A DNA stretch of 64,000 nucleotides from Stercorarius parasiticus (lineage: Eukaryota; Chordata; Aves; Charadriiformes; Stercorariidae), in assembly GCA_013396915.1 (NCBI GenBank), contig VWZL01005037.1, positions 851,140-915,139 of the forward strand, written 5' to 3'. Shown one piece after another: positions 1 through 12,700 of this stretch (positions within the stretch are counted from its first letter, which is position 1; each line of letters starts with the position of its first letter). Below the pieces are notes generated by a model. The model made no database searches and was not told the origin of the DNA. It saw only the letters and a program-made list of their open reading frames with translations. Position numbers and translations under genes: made by a program.

Positions 1-1684
1 ATGTTTCTAGTTTCATTGTTTTGTGTCCCCACCAACCATGATATCAGAACAGGTCCTTTGAAGAAAACAGAATTATTGGTTAAGTTCTCGTGTGTTAAGT
101 ATTGTGGTACTCTGGATGAAACAGAGTAATGATAAAAAAATCACTGATTTATAATTAAATGAGAAAATAGTATTTTAAACTAATAAAATAGTATTTTACT
201 AAATCTTTGAAGTGTTGGCACTTCTCTGAAATTACAACACATTGTATGCCACATATTTGCATAATAATCTCTGTGTATTCCCATATTTTAAAATATTCTT
301 CTTTTTTAAAAAATATTCGCATAATTTAAAATATTTTATTTTTTTAACGTTTCCTTTAAAATTTTCAATCACTGAAACATTTACAAGCATTTCATTAGTT
401 ATCTGCACATATTGAAATACGAGGATTATTTTTTATTTCACATTTGTTAGACACACATTATGCATAACTATTGAAATCAACAACAAGCCCATTGATCTGC
501 AGTCTTTTTCACCAGGGAAGACCTTTGCAGCTATTCAACGTCACGATTAATTCAATGGGGCATGACTTCAGACTTACATGTAGAATTGTGATCTGGAGTA
601 TTAATTATCACAGAGTTTACTGCATATGGGTTAATCAAAATCTAAGGTGCTCTTAGTATTCCTACTGGTTAGCAGTTCTTGGGAACAAAATAAAAAAGAT
701 GCATTAAGGAAACTAGGACTTTTATCATTTCTGCTCTTGATCAGTTTTCTGAAGATAATTGGGTGTGAAGGCCTAACCTAAATGTTATGATGTTTAACAC
801 AAGTCTGGGTCAACGCAAATGGACTTTGTATCTGGCTCCTCACATTTTAATATAAGGTCTACTGGTCTACAAACTGGTTATGAGAATTTAACTACTATTA
901 TGCTTTGAAAATGTCCTTCTACTTCTGATTTAGGTGATACTGATAATACATAGCTCCTGCTGATTTTAAGGTTCTAAAACCCCCCGAAAATTAGAAATTT
1001 AAGCACATGCTAAATAAATCCATGTGGGTATTAGTGATGCTGTTAAAATGCTATGTTCATTATCTAAATGTCATGCTGGACACTGAAACTGTTCAGATAA
1101 TTGAGTGAAAGATAATTAAGGGATTTTTAATATAATTAATGAGTAGGAAGTTCTGACCCTATTATGGATAAATAGGAATTGTTTTAAGATAACTGAAGAC
1201 GTACTTTTAGCTAAGAGTATTTCAAGAATTCTAAAATTACACTGTTCTTCTCCTTTGTTGTTTCATTGTTTTGTCGTTTATCCTTTTTAAACAACAGAAG
1301 CATCTGTTTTCTAATATTTTGTGTTGATTTAGGCAAGAAACTTCTGAAATAATTCACTGCGAATTTATTAGGCATTTATTACTTCTTAGTAAGTGAGGTA
1401 TATTAAGTTTAAAATTCACCAACCACCTACTGTAGTCACTTTTTTTGAGTATCACAGAAATTAACTTATGACTTGCACTCAGAATATTAATGCTTAAAGG
1501 GAAACAATCTATTTTATGTCATTATTATAATTATAGCAGGTAAGTCCATATTCGAGATCAGTTAAATTATTTAAAGATTAACTTGGGCTATTTTTTTGGA
1601 AAAACCACCAGCTTAGTGAGTAGACTTAATAAATATGTCCCCAGTTGAATATTTACAAATAGATGTAGTGAATGGTACTTCTTA
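1..1684. other. AT-rich non-coding DNA, no gene seen
   Basis: This stretch is strongly AT-rich, with A/T runs around 280-360. Stop codons are frequent in all six frames. I saw no splice-bounded open frame, transposon end or RNA-like structure in it. The longest open frame is about 60 codons and resembles no family I know. Confidence 0.7.
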
Positions 1685-1776
1685 TCATAGAATCATAGAA
1701 TCTTCATGGTTGGAAAGGACCTTTGAGATCGAGTCCAACCATACGCACACAAAAAACTCCCCTACAATCTCTGTCA

Positions 1777-2160
1777 CTAGAGCATGCCCTGAAGTGCCAA
1801 ATCTACACGTTTCTTAAATACCTCTAGGGATGGTGACTCAACCACCTCCCTGGGCAGGCTGTTCCAGTGCCTGACCACTCTTTCAGTAAAGTAATTCTTC
1901 CTAATATCTAATCTAAACCTCCCCTGCCGCAACTTCAGACCATTTCCTCTGGTCCTGTCATTATTCACCTGGGAGAAGAGGCCAACACCCACCTCTCTGC
2001 AACCTCCTTTCAGATAGTTGTAGAGGGCAAAGAGGTCGCCCCTCAGCCTCCTCTTCTCCAAACTAAACATGCCGAGTTCCCTCAGCCTCTCCTCATATGG
2101 CTTGGTCTCCAGACCCCTCACCAGCTTGGTAGCATTCTTCTGGACACGCTCCAGCACACA
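1777..2160 (-). pseudogene. CR1 ORF2 C-terminal remnant
   Basis: The minus strand encodes about 127 residues of the region after the CR1 reverse-transcriptase domain. It runs from [17 protein letters not shown] through a [20 protein letters not shown] block, DRTRGNG, the [24 protein letters not shown] block and LALQGML before the stop at 1777-1779. This order is diagnostic of avian CR1 ORF2. The frame is open to its natural stop and I see no frameshift in this part. It lacks the endonuclease and nearly all of the polymerase, so it cannot work alone. An apparent start codon further upstream, at 2202, lies beyond the deletion junction and has no meaning. Confidence 0.93.
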
Positions 2161-2162
2161 AC

Positions 2163-2305
2163 AGGACAGTGTCAAAGGCCTTACCAAAGTCCAGATAGAC
2201 AACGTCCACAGCCTTCCCCATGTCTAGAAGGTGGGTCACATGGTCATAGTAGAGGAGATCAGGTTGGTTAAGCAGGACCTCTTTCCTAAACCCATTCTTG
2301 ACTGA
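2163..2305 (-). pseudogene. CR1 reverse-transcriptase palm fragment (motif A region)
   Basis: About 47 residues on the minus strand match the CR1 reverse transcriptase around catalytic motif A. The sequence KNGFRKE precedes a [18 protein letters not shown] block and then GKAFDTV; the aspartate in VYLDF is the metal-binding motif A residue. In place of the usual 'GFRKGRSCLTNL' the copy reads GFRKEVLLNQPDL. That suggests small local indels or a frameshift at about 2265-2290, since the alternative frame there reads RSCLTNLI. It is followed at once by the deletion junction, so motif C (the ADD box) and everything between are absent. It is not functional. Confidence 0.88.
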
Positions 2306-2333
2306 ATTTTGATAAATATTTGAGTACTGATAG

Positions 2334-2376
2334 TCAAGAGATACATCCCACTCCAATCCAGCAATGTATCTCTTGA
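2334..2376. repeat. Perfect 13-bp inverted repeat with 17-nt loop beside the CR1 5' break
   Basis: The arms TCAAGAGATACAT (2334-2346) and ATGTATCTCTTGA (2364-2376) are exact reverse complements separated by 17 bases. The hairpin lies about 25 bases outside the last recognisable CR1 sequence. It may have been made when the 5' end of the retrotransposon was joined, or it may be unrelated. The arms and spacing are seen directly; the origin is inference. Confidence 0.9.
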
Positions 2377-4810
2377 TATTAGATTTAAAAGGTATTTAGA
2401 TAACTGAAGATCCAAATAGGCAAAGTGAAATAAGTAGGCTATGTCCATATGTCCTTTATTCTTATTTTGACAATTGTTATCAGTAGTGGACCCATGTCTG
2501 CTTCTGCACCCTGCCTGCCATCTGCTCTTGAAGGTGTTCTTAGCAGCCTATGTGCATTCTTAACTGCCTACATAACTTTGACAATTTGGCCTTAGCATCT
2601 ACTTGTGTCCCCTTGCTGAAAAGAACACGCTTAAAGGTAGCATCTGGTTTAAAAATTGCAGTATATTTGGAGTCCTATGAGATTATTTTGAGTACAGAAG
2701 TCATGTGGGAATGGTTTATACTTTAAAGTTCTTTAATTTGACCAGACTTTGTTTTAAAATGGCAGGTAAAGAGATTTGCAATAGCTAAATTAGCTTTCAT
2801 AATAAATGAGAGAAATTTTTGAATTATTCTGTTTAGGCTCTTATCAAAGTAAATATCTTAAACATAAACCCATAAATATTAAAAATGCAAAGCATCAAAA
2901 AACAATTTCATATATAAGGGTTCTGACTATTGGCTGACATCATACTGACCTCCCCTTTTAAAGCAGTAAAATAGATTTTTCCGTACCTAAAGTAATTTAA
3001 AGTCAGCTAACCAAAAAGTGTGTGAAGAGCAACTCTGGCAGCCTTCATATGCAGCTGCTTGGCTCAAATGCAGACTCATTACTGAATAAGAAAAACAACT
3101 TTTATAACTGGAAATTTGAAGAACACTCAAATTTGGATGTTGAAATTATGCCATATTTGGTACTGTGTAGTTTAATTAAAAATAAACATAGTTAGGCATT
3201 TGAGTTTGAAAATGGCAGGTTAAAAAATATTTAGATTAAAACTATTTTAAAATACAATCATAGGGGGGCTGGCGATCATGAAATTTGTGGAATGTAAAAT
3301 AATACTTCATCTGAATAAAAAATACCGTTTGGGTACAGACCATTCATATTTAGACACACAGATAATTCTTTCAATGTCAGCTAACATCCTCAGTTCTTTG
3401 GCTTTTTTTGTTTTTTTGATGGACTATATATGTTTTGATAAAATTTGTCATAGGTTAGGGACCTACCTTCTAATTTTGTATCTGTTTTTCTCTAATATTT
3501 ATGATCTTAACAACAAACATGTCAAACAGATATTTTTTATGCTCCTCGATACACTACTGGTCATTCTCAGATACTGCTCTGAGAAGTATTATGAACAAAT
3601 CGAAATAGAATAGCAAAGAATTAAAGCAATCACTAAGTTTCAAAACAAAATTATTTAGTGTCACGGGAATTCATTGTGAGGATCAAGCCCATGAACTACA
3701 GATGTCAATGAACAACTTATGGGTACAGTGAGAGCATCGATAGAAATACAGACGAAACATACTACCAGCTGCTGAATTATTTCACTGGTTTAAAAAATGA
3801 TCTATATATAAACAATATATTTTTATACTATTTTATACATTTTTACGATTCACCGACCCTTTGTTCTTCTGTTAAGACATATATGGGTTAAATAGGCTCA
3901 GTTTCCAAATTATTAAGCACACATTTTTGTAAACTCTTTTCAGTGTGCCTTCATTAACCATGAAAAATTAGGGTACAGAATCTTAATGATGTATCGTAAT
4001 TTCAAGAATATTAATTTATTTCTAAGGAATTTAGTTGCTAGGGAAATTTGAAGCTCATACGTAAAATATAAAAATCCTCAATGTTAAAAACTGGTTAGAT
4101 TCTGTTTTAACTAACCTACTGCTGTAGGGTGCTACTCTTAAATTTTATACTGATCTCATGACACACCAGTTCTGGAGGAAAGTGAGCAATAAAATATCCC
4201 CTACTAGAAGCCACAGGGTTTTTTGGTGGGTTGTTTGGTTTGGTTTGTTGGTTGATTGCTTTTTTTTCAAGTGGGAACAGATGCATTTTCCGTTCAATTG
4301 AGAAAATTTTGGGAGAAGTATACTTTAGTTTAGGCAGATCTGAATCAGGTTTCATGTTATACACAGAAAATAACACATTTATTTCAGATTCTAAGTAAAC
4401 TGGGCAAAGGGGCTTCCAGGCAAGAATGCAGAATCTTAGGAGCTAATAGAGAAGATCTTTATTCTGAGCACCAGTTGTTTAAGTTATTATAAATTTCATA
4501 CTACAGCATTTTTGGGAGGAAACTGTTTATTACCTTCCCCTGACATTAAAGACAAAAGCTGAAGTTGTATCTTTAAAAAGAACAGTAAATTAGTTTCTTT
4601 TTGTGTGTGTGTATATTCTGATCAGTCTAGAAATGGTATTTTTCCTGCTGTAGTTTTTCTAATCTCAGATTGCCAGACAAGACGTTCTTTGGTGAGATTT
4701 TCTTTGACATGAAATTGTGTGGGAAAATGAAAGAACTGAGAAACCATTCCATTAGCCCTGAACACATGGTCCTAAGAAAGGCACTAAGTATTGTTACTGC
4801 TGTTTTGCAG
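2377..4810. other. AT-rich non-coding DNA, no gene seen
   Basis: Nothing here is recognisable as a gene or repeat family. The longest frame (3278-3613, plus, 111 codons) is rich in Leu, Ile, Phe and Tyr, as expected from AT-rich DNA. It has no recognisable domain, and the sequence upstream of its ATG is unremarkable. I do not call it a gene. Confidence 0.6.
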
Positions 4811-4906
4811 ACTGCAAAACCGACGTTGACTCTCAGCAAGATCAGAAATACAACTGAAATACAGATAGTGAAAAGTTGCTTGGGTTTGGATTAAAACGGA
4901 GCCATG
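4811..4906 (+). other. Exon-like segment with good splice signals but no open frame
   Basis: A polypyrimidine-containing acceptor ('ttactgctgttttgcag', ending at 4810) and a full-consensus donor (ATG|GTGAGT, cut after 4906) bound a 96-base segment. All three forward frames contain a stop inside it, so it cannot be an internal coding exon. It could be a non-coding RNA exon, an untranslated exon, or chance. There is no promoter, polyadenylation or transcript evidence in the sequence. Confidence 0.15.
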
Positions 4907-5080
4907 GTGAGTTGTGCTGGCTGGCCCCTGGGAGCACCAGCCCTTTGCAGCAAGCCCTGACTCCTGCTCAGCCCTGGGTCACTGCTGGGGCCCTCCAGAC
5001 CAGCTGTAGCAAAGCTGGCTGATACCTACCTGCAGTCATGCTTCCCCGCTACAACATGGACTTGTAGATGGTGGGTAAGA
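4900..5080. other. Short GC-richer patch
   Basis: About 180 bases here are clearly GC-richer than the flanks, with repeated CTGG/CCAG and CCCTG/CAGGG words and some self-complementarity (for example GTGCTGG...CCAGC). It carries few CpG dinucleotides. I cannot assign it to a repeat family; a decayed dispersed repeat is the simplest guess. Confidence 0.4.
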
Positions 5081-8000
5081 AACCAAACAAAGCCATTTGG
5101 CACATTTGCAATGAGAACTTATCAGTTTTTGACAGCTAGCATGGGACTTATCCTACTAAAACATGTTGTTCTCTAAAGCTCCATACCTAGTTTCTATTAT
5201 TGTTTCAAAAGAGCTCTTACTGTCCATGGTAGTTCTGGCGCTGGCAGTGACACGTTATATGTGACAGGTGGTGTAAGGAAGAGTTCAGAAGGCCAGAAAG
5301 ATTGTCCTGTCACTATAATAAAAGGACAATTTTGTGTCTCGAATCAGGAATATCCTCTGTGAGGGAAAACTTATTTTGTGGTACACACAGCCATAAAATA
5401 TTATGTAATTGGCATCATTTACTCTATATTTATGGCATTATGAGTTTACTGTATTTGGGTTTGTTCAAATAATTTTACATATCTTGGAGAAATTGTATTT
5501 TATATGATGATTTCATCTAACCACAGCTGCAGCAATATAAATTACACTTAAGACTATGCTGATTGATTATAATCAGTTGTAATCACGTCTTATAATTACA
5601 TTGCATTCTGGAAGCAAAGGACTTTTAAGCCTACTCAGCACCCCGCTACATAAAGAAGATTAGCTGTTACTTCTGACAATCTCAGCCAACACTGAAATAT
5701 GCATATAAACACTAAGTTTTATAAATTTATTGTTCAAGAATCAAATGAATTTTTTTGTGTGTCAATAAAAGGCAAAATAGAAATAAAAAAATCTAAAATT
5801 TATTGAAAGCCACACTTGTATAAAATATGCTCATTAAAATATTTATAGTCTATTTAGTTTCAGTATGCTAATAAATATAAGAAAAATCAATTTTCTTGAT
5901 ATCCATCTGAACATTATTTATTGGGATCCCACTGTTTAAGAATCAACAGAGTAGTTCGGGATGCATTGAAGGTATAGCATGTAAAAGTGGCATCCAAGGA
6001 CTGTGTGTAAATCAGTGTTCAATACAACAGTAAATTCAAAAGTCTTTATAGGTGTATGTAATATTCCAGTTTCATTCTAGCAGTTTAATAGATCTCCTTT
6101 TCAAACAAGTCAGTTATCTTATTCACCAAGCACAAAGCAGTTAAGCACTACTTCTACTCACATGGCAAGTGCAGGGGGGAGAAAGGAACCGCCTGGCTGT
6201 CTGAGATCCAGTTGCTGGCAGACTACACCCCCTAGGTCCCCTTGGAAAAACAGAAGTCTCCTATGTTTGTTCAATAAGCTCAGGATGGAAAATTGGCCTA
6301 ACAGTTCTGGTTGTCTGTAAGTTTCCCGGTCCAATCTCATCATTTATGTTGTTCCATAATACAAGTCATTGTCCTGTGCGTACGCTTTGGCAGGTAGAGG
6401 TAAGAAGTTTACTCCAGCCTTTTTGTAAATTGCCCTGTAGGTATTCAGTCCATAGGATTACAGCCAGTAACCTAATCTCTGCCCCTATTGTAATCTCAGT
6501 TCTAAAAAGGACTCTTTTAAAGGAAAAAGAATGAGGGCATATTAGAAGAATATATAACATTTTGCCATTCTTTCAATTTTTTTCTTTCAGCAAATGTAAG
6601 AGCGTTCATAGCCACCCAAGTTTAAAGTTAAAAATTCATTATTACGAGCCCCAAACAATTGCCACTACCACAAATATGACGTTTCTGTACAAATGTGTAA
6701 AGTTATTGTAATGTCTGCATGATCCCATATGACTTCTGGGTGTATTACACAGTAAATGAAAAGAGAACCTCCCCCTCAATGTGAGCTGTAGAAATATTCT
6801 GAAGCATGCCTAAGAGTGAGCTTACCTAAAATGTCAGGGTTATTCCAAATGTTTGTAAAAAATATACTATTCCCTATTAAAACTTCTAAAAGATTACCAC
6901 AAGCATTGACAAACTCCGATCAGGCAAACAAAGCATTTCTGTAAATAAAAATACTCTTTCAGAATTGTCTTGGTTACACAGACCTTTAGTCCAACAGAGA
7001 GTTCTCCACCAGGGAGTCACTGATACGGCTGTCCCTGAATTAGTACAGAGCACATCTCTAGAGGAACCAGCAGAAAGTATCTACAGAGCTAAAGAGATTC
7101 TAAATTGAAATGTTAACTATGCTGCAAGTCATACATACATGAAGTTAGAATATATGAGCTTTTAGAGTGTTAGATACTGTACTTTTCTAGCTACATAATT
7201 TTGCTAGCTACATTATACTTGCTAACTGTCAATACTCCCTAGTTGGAAAGGTCTGACTGAACTGAACAGGAATTAGCAACCTTTTTACAGATGGTGAAGA
7301 AGCCTATGGCATGCATAAGCCTAAAAGGCCCATTCCTCTTTCAAAGCCTGATAAGAGCTCACATTCTGCATTAGGTAAAGAGAAGAGTTGAAAGACAACA
7401 TCAGGCTTAAAAATGTTCAGTTTACATCACATGCATAGAAAATTTGGGTCAATTTGTTAAAAATATAGTTGCGTCAGGAAGTGGAGGGATATATGGCACT
7501 TACATAGTGAAATGCACACCTGAAGAGCTCAGTTGTTTGCTGACATGCTAGCTCTTTAGTATCTCCTGATTCAGGAATTCAGGGGCAACAAAACTGTCTG
7601 GAAAATCTTTCTTCTCTAACAATGACTGTGTGCAAATCCTGTATATAATTGTTTTCCTGTTACAGAACTGAAGTTATTAAGGAGGTGATAGTAGTGGCTT
7701 ATACAGAAGAACCTAGTAGCAAAGGGGGCTCAAAGAATTGGTGTTTCCTATGAAGCCGGTAAGGGCTCCTTCCTCTCATCAGCCTAAAACAGACTGACAG
7801 ATCAGCTAGCTGAAAATAGGTGTGACAATACAGTGCTGCTTGGGTTAACCTATTTGTTTGATTTATTTCTTGCCCATGGGAAATACTGTTCACTGAGTGC
7901 TCAGGCAGATTAAGTTAATTTTCTAGTATTTAGGGGGGAGCTGATCAGGCATTCTCATGAACTGGTGATGAAGCAGCTGTTAAATGTTATACTTTAACTG

Positions 8001-9708
8001 AAAATCAAGATCTGATGGAAAGGAGACAAAGAGAATAAAGAATTACAACCTTGCTGCAGGTTAAGTTAACTTCATCCGTCCTTTGGATATTTGATTACTT
8101 AAATTCCAAGATTATGAAATAGTTTTTGTAGATTACCCCTGCTACAAAGTGATATACATATTTTTCTCTGTAACTAACTGAGACACTGTTTCAACAATCC
8201 CTAGACATTAACAGTATATAAATGAGCAAATACTGGGGCACTGCTATCTCAAGATTCTTGAGGTAGAGGATCATCTCAGAGTGTTATATGCTTCCAGCAC
8301 TAAGCAGACTGTTGCCATTTAATAAAGTACCCACGCTAAATAGTTGAAAGAAGCTCAGTAAATATATTTTGGATATTTTCTTAGAATATGTAAGAATGTG
8401 TCTCTTGAGATTTTTGCTTGAAAACATTAATTCAAGTTAATTTGCATGGGATAATATCACAAGAACTGAAAAATATTAACATGGACAAAATTGCAGTCAC
8501 TTGGGCTGTTTCTATATTGAGAGATGGGTGCCCAACAGGTTCCTCCATTGCCCAGGATGGTGTCCAAGCAGGACTCCCACTGCAGCTCTTTTCTGGCCTG
8601 GTTTGATGGTTACCCTTTCCAGCATAATCTGACCACGGAGGTCATTGTGGTGATGTATATCTCAAAGGGTTATTTTAATATCAAAATTTGGACCTGAAAT
8701 CTCAAAAGTACCCTTCTCAATCAATTTATACATAGCCTCAGTAAATCACAGCCTTATCTCCTATTTTTTTATACCCTCTTATTTCTATGCTTGTCATTCA
8801 CCTATGGATCATATCTTGACACCATTTAGGCAAAACAATTCAGAGTAAGGACTGCCGTTTCCATACATTTTTGTTTTACTGATACGTTCTTCTTATGCCC
8901 TTTAGATATAATTTTACTAATATGTATTCTTTTAAAGTTATCACTAGTATTTGCCCTGATCCAGATTGTGTACAATCTAAGTTAAATCATTCAAACAAAA
9001 CCAGCACAGGTTTCCTCACAATCTTTAAGTGTTTTCTGCTCACACCTATGCACTGCTTAAGAGGTTTCTTTCTTTTGTCCTGATATGTGTCATTTATATC
9101 ACATACAGTTTTATCTGAGGCATATTCTTATTGCTTTAGTGTTAATAACTGTGCTGCTTTGTAAATGTCTCTGCAAAGTTTGTTAATGTACCTCTGTCCC
9201 TGAAGTGAAACTCTCCTTGACATTTTAGAGAATGTCTTAATCTTTAATTTTTTAAAATAGAAAATACTTTTGTGTACATTTCATATTTAATCAAATATCC
9301 TGGTTATTCAAATTAATTATGCAAATTAGTTGTTTGACAGACTCTGTCTGTGATCTAAGTTGCTTAAATTGTACGGCATGTATGTAGTGGGTTAACTGTT
9401 ATAGGGGCTGCCAGTACACGTGCCAGCACGTCTCAACATGCTGAGAACACCAGTAATTACAGTCCCTAGTGCTTCGTTCTCTTAAATCACGGTTGTGCAG
9501 AATGCTGTTCAGTCAGGTCTGGTGGGGACAAGTCATGATGATGAGGACAAGAGTGAAGAATTAGAAAACAGTATTTAGAGGAGGCGGCCTAGAAAAGAGA
9601 AAGCCCTGGAGGAAGAGAGAAAATGTGTGTGAAAGCGAAATAACTGGGAATCAGATGAGAGACCTGTGAGCAACTAGGTATTTAGAGCCAAGAAAGAGAA
9701 TTAAGCAT
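5081..9708. other. AT-rich non-coding DNA
   Basis: No gene or clear transposon was found. The segment around 5390-5620 is a low-complexity AT-rich stretch with homeodomain-type words, including the 12-bp palindrome TGATTATAATCA at 5564-5575. Open frames around 6158-6560, 7699-7893 and 8418-8606 are all about 60-65 codons and resemble nothing I know. Confidence 0.6.
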
Positions 9709-9770
9709 TGAGGGCCAAATTTTGCATTAAGTTGCACCTTCGGTTAAGGTTTATATAAGTGCAGCTAAGA
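9709..9770. repeat. Possible fragment of a small dispersed sauropsid repeat
   Basis: The text 'gagggccaaattttgcattaagttgcacc...ggtttatataagtgcag' resembles a short dispersed repeat I recall from turtle, crocodilian and bird DNA, whose arms read like 'gagggccaaattctgc...' and 'tttacaccagg...'. The match is loose and I cannot name the family. It needs a repeat-library search. Confidence 0.3.
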
Positions 9771-12700
9771 GATTTCTTTTTTCCTAGTGATAAGGATCTG
9801 GTAGCAAGAGTCAAGGAGGATTCTGGTAAAAGAATTTTGGATTAAGCATCAATAAAGGGAAAGACAAGTTTATAGAGAACACCCACCCTCTGCCCAGCTT
9901 CATGAAGCTGAATAAACTTTCAAAATACTGCAAAGCACGCTAGTCAAAATACAAATACTGAATATGTGAGTGTGCATATGGATAGGTATACATTAGTGGT
10001 ATTTTGCATTGCTGTATTCTTAAAAGAATGAACGATGGCACATTTAGAAGCCACGTTAACAAGTTAAATATCATAAATTATAGTGCCTAAAGAAGATGTG
10101 GCACTTTTAACTGTAAGACCCATAAACTGCCATAAAACTAGTTGAGCAATATGATGCTTGAATGGGCCCAAATCCAGCTGGATGAGACCCAGCATTATGA
10201 AAACAAACTGACCGAGCTGTAAGAAGTGAGTTCCAAAGGAGATGAAATAAGACTATGCTCCTCATTAAGCTAATAACAACAACAACAACAAAAAAGTCTG
10301 TCTGCCTGGAAGAAATGCGGATTCCAGTTGGAGCAATCCATAAATTAGGTTTTGTAATTCTTTTTGTGACTTCAGTCCACATATTGTTCCTTCCAATGCA
10401 GAAATAAATAGCATCTAATAAGGCCATCTTGCAAACATCACTATTATCTGGCTCCAAGTTAAAATGATTCACTCACAGAAAATGATTTAAATTAATGTCT
10501 TTGGTATAAAGATTTTGTGTCACCAGCAGTCTGAGCGACTGAGAGCTATGCGCACACTGTGGGGCAGCGGTGTTGTGTGCTCTGACCCAAAGTGCTGGTT
10601 CCAGTTCAGACAGCCTAGTCATGCCCCAGTGCAGACAAACCAATCATACCCTGAACGTAGGAAGGTGGCTCTCCACAACGTGCCCTGGTCCCTGGCTGCC
10701 CCACACTCCACACACCACACACTCCATCACACTTCTAAGGAATGCTATGTAGCCTGGTACCAGCCAGAGGCACTGAGATGTAGACAAGATCCCAATGTGG
10801 GGCATGCTATGCGTAACAGCTGCTCCTCAGTGGACTGAGCTGAAAGGTTCACTGGAAAGCAGACACAGCAGCACACATTTCAAATATCTGTACAGACCTC
10901 CTGTTCTTCTCTTGTGTTTGCCATCCCCTGAGTTTCTCACTTGTCCTGGAAGCATGGCTAGCCAAACAGCTAGGTTTCTATTACGTCTAGTTAACATTCG
11001 CATTTTATCTGGTGTGTAAAGTTTAGCTTCAAATATGAAGCCTACAGTGCAAGTGGTATTGTGAGAAACTTTCACCGGCCACAGTTTAATTGAGGAGCAT
11101 ATCAATTGTATGTATTTGATTCTCCACAGACCATAAGTACCCAAACTTGCCATGCTGCACAAGCATTGTTTCACTTAAAATGAATGAAGTTTTTCACCTC
11201 ATGCTACTTCATTATTCAGATGTTTAGCCAAATGTCACAAAATTAAGTCATTCGCCCTCCTCACAGCAAAAGGGAGTGGAAAGGTCATTAACAGCAGTCC
11301 TGGTGTAGTCAGCAGTGGTCTCCTCTGGAAGAGATGCTGTGGCGGGTAGTAATTTTGATCTATGGCATTTCGTCTATGGCATAATTTTGATCATGGCATT
11401 TACATACTAAATACTTATCTCTGTGATTATTGCAATTATTATTGTAATATTTGTTACGAACAGCGGCAACACTATAGGATGGAAGAGACAAAAAAGGTTA
11501 GAAAACAGCAAGGCAGGCAATGGCCTTACTGAAGAGTTGCATGGTTGCAAGTTTTCAGTGAGCAACAACACAAAAAAAGTAAAATGAGGGAAAGTTATGC
11601 ATTTGTATTGCAAATATTTCTAATTAATTATATCTAAATATAGATGGTTGCATGGGAAAAGGAATAAAGGTGCTTGTTTGTATATAGGTGGCATCTGGTC
11701 TGATCAGAGGGAGATTATAGTATTCCGATACCAAGAAATCTCATCTGAAAATGTGAACCGATGATCACAGAGTAAGTTGCCACGTGAGAATAGATACAAT
11801 GCAGATAGACAGTAACAGCTGGGAAAGTGAACTAGTTCATATGCAGGAGAATGGAAAAAAGGAGTAAATAAAGTAACAGTCTTCTGGTTGCTGATGAATG
11901 GTCATGGTTGCATTCATCAACACTGGAAATAAAGATATTGCAGCAGTGAAACATTCAACAGTGACAGAGTGGGTGAATTTTCTTGTAAAAGGATAGGAAA
12001 AACCACATGTTAGCAATGTAGTGCATTATCCACTGGGTTATGAACCTCTTATGAACTCATTATGAAGTGGTTGAGAAATGGGTTGAGGTAGGGAAGTGAA
12101 TCAAAGGAAACAAGAGAGGAGACTCAGAAAGACAGAAAAAGGAAAGAGAAACAAGCCACTCTCCTGCCTTATTCCTCTCTGTCCCCCATATCTTCTTTCA
12201 ATAGACACCCAAGTCATCAATATGGTTAGGAACCATTGAGCAATTGTCTACTAATATGTAAAGACTGGTTTCTTCTCAATATTCATCTATTCTTCTGATG
12301 ATGCATTTGCTATTTCACTATGTATTATGAGAGGTAAATTTACATCTTGATCTATGCGCTGTATTCAAGGCTTGAATTTTGAGTGAGATTAAGACCCTTG
12401 CTTTTGCTTCTGTACTTGATACATGATGGTACTACCACTGAAAGTGATAAAAATGTTATTGAAATTATAATGATGCACTAAAAATACTTATACACTTCTG
12501 ACTCTGCCTGACTCCTTTTGTATACATGTGTTACAATATTCCCAAATCTAGATAAAATTCTGTTTGAGAAACTGAAGCTCTCAATACAAATTTCACAGCT
12601 TTAATTTAATTATTCTTATAGGGGCCTGTTGTCTTGCTAGCCACGTATATCTTCTGAAAAGCACACCACATGATTATGGTTTGAAACTGAAAAAATCTCA

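Larger units (their letters stand above)
1685..2310 (-). mobile_element. CR1 LINE fragment, 3' end plus a displaced reverse-transcriptase piece, internally deleted
   Basis: The left edge reads, on the minus strand, as a CR1 3' terminus: the coding end, a short 3' UTR containing the usual 'ggttggactcgat...aggtcctttccaacc' block, then ATTCTATG octamer repeats. CR1 elements are non-LTR retrotransposons that copy themselves by target-primed reverse transcription and are usually 5'-truncated. Here the minus strand carries the ORF2 C-terminal region (about 1777-2160). At about 2157-2168 it jumps to a piece of the reverse-transcriptase palm domain (2165-2305) that should lie roughly a kilobase further upstream. 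The middle of the element is therefore missing. I see nothing CR1-like beyond about 2310. The coding part is only lightly damaged, so the insertion is not very old. The CR1 call is firm; the subfamily is not assigned. Confidence 0.95.

Noticed and set aside
3278..3613. 111-codon plus-strand frame rich in hydrophobic residues
   Set aside because: The hydrophobic bias follows from AT-rich codons. I saw no family resemblance and no promoter or splice support.
7001..7020. CCACCAGGG, a partial CTCF-like core
   Set aside because: The rest of the motif does not match the CTCF consensus, and short partial matches are expected.
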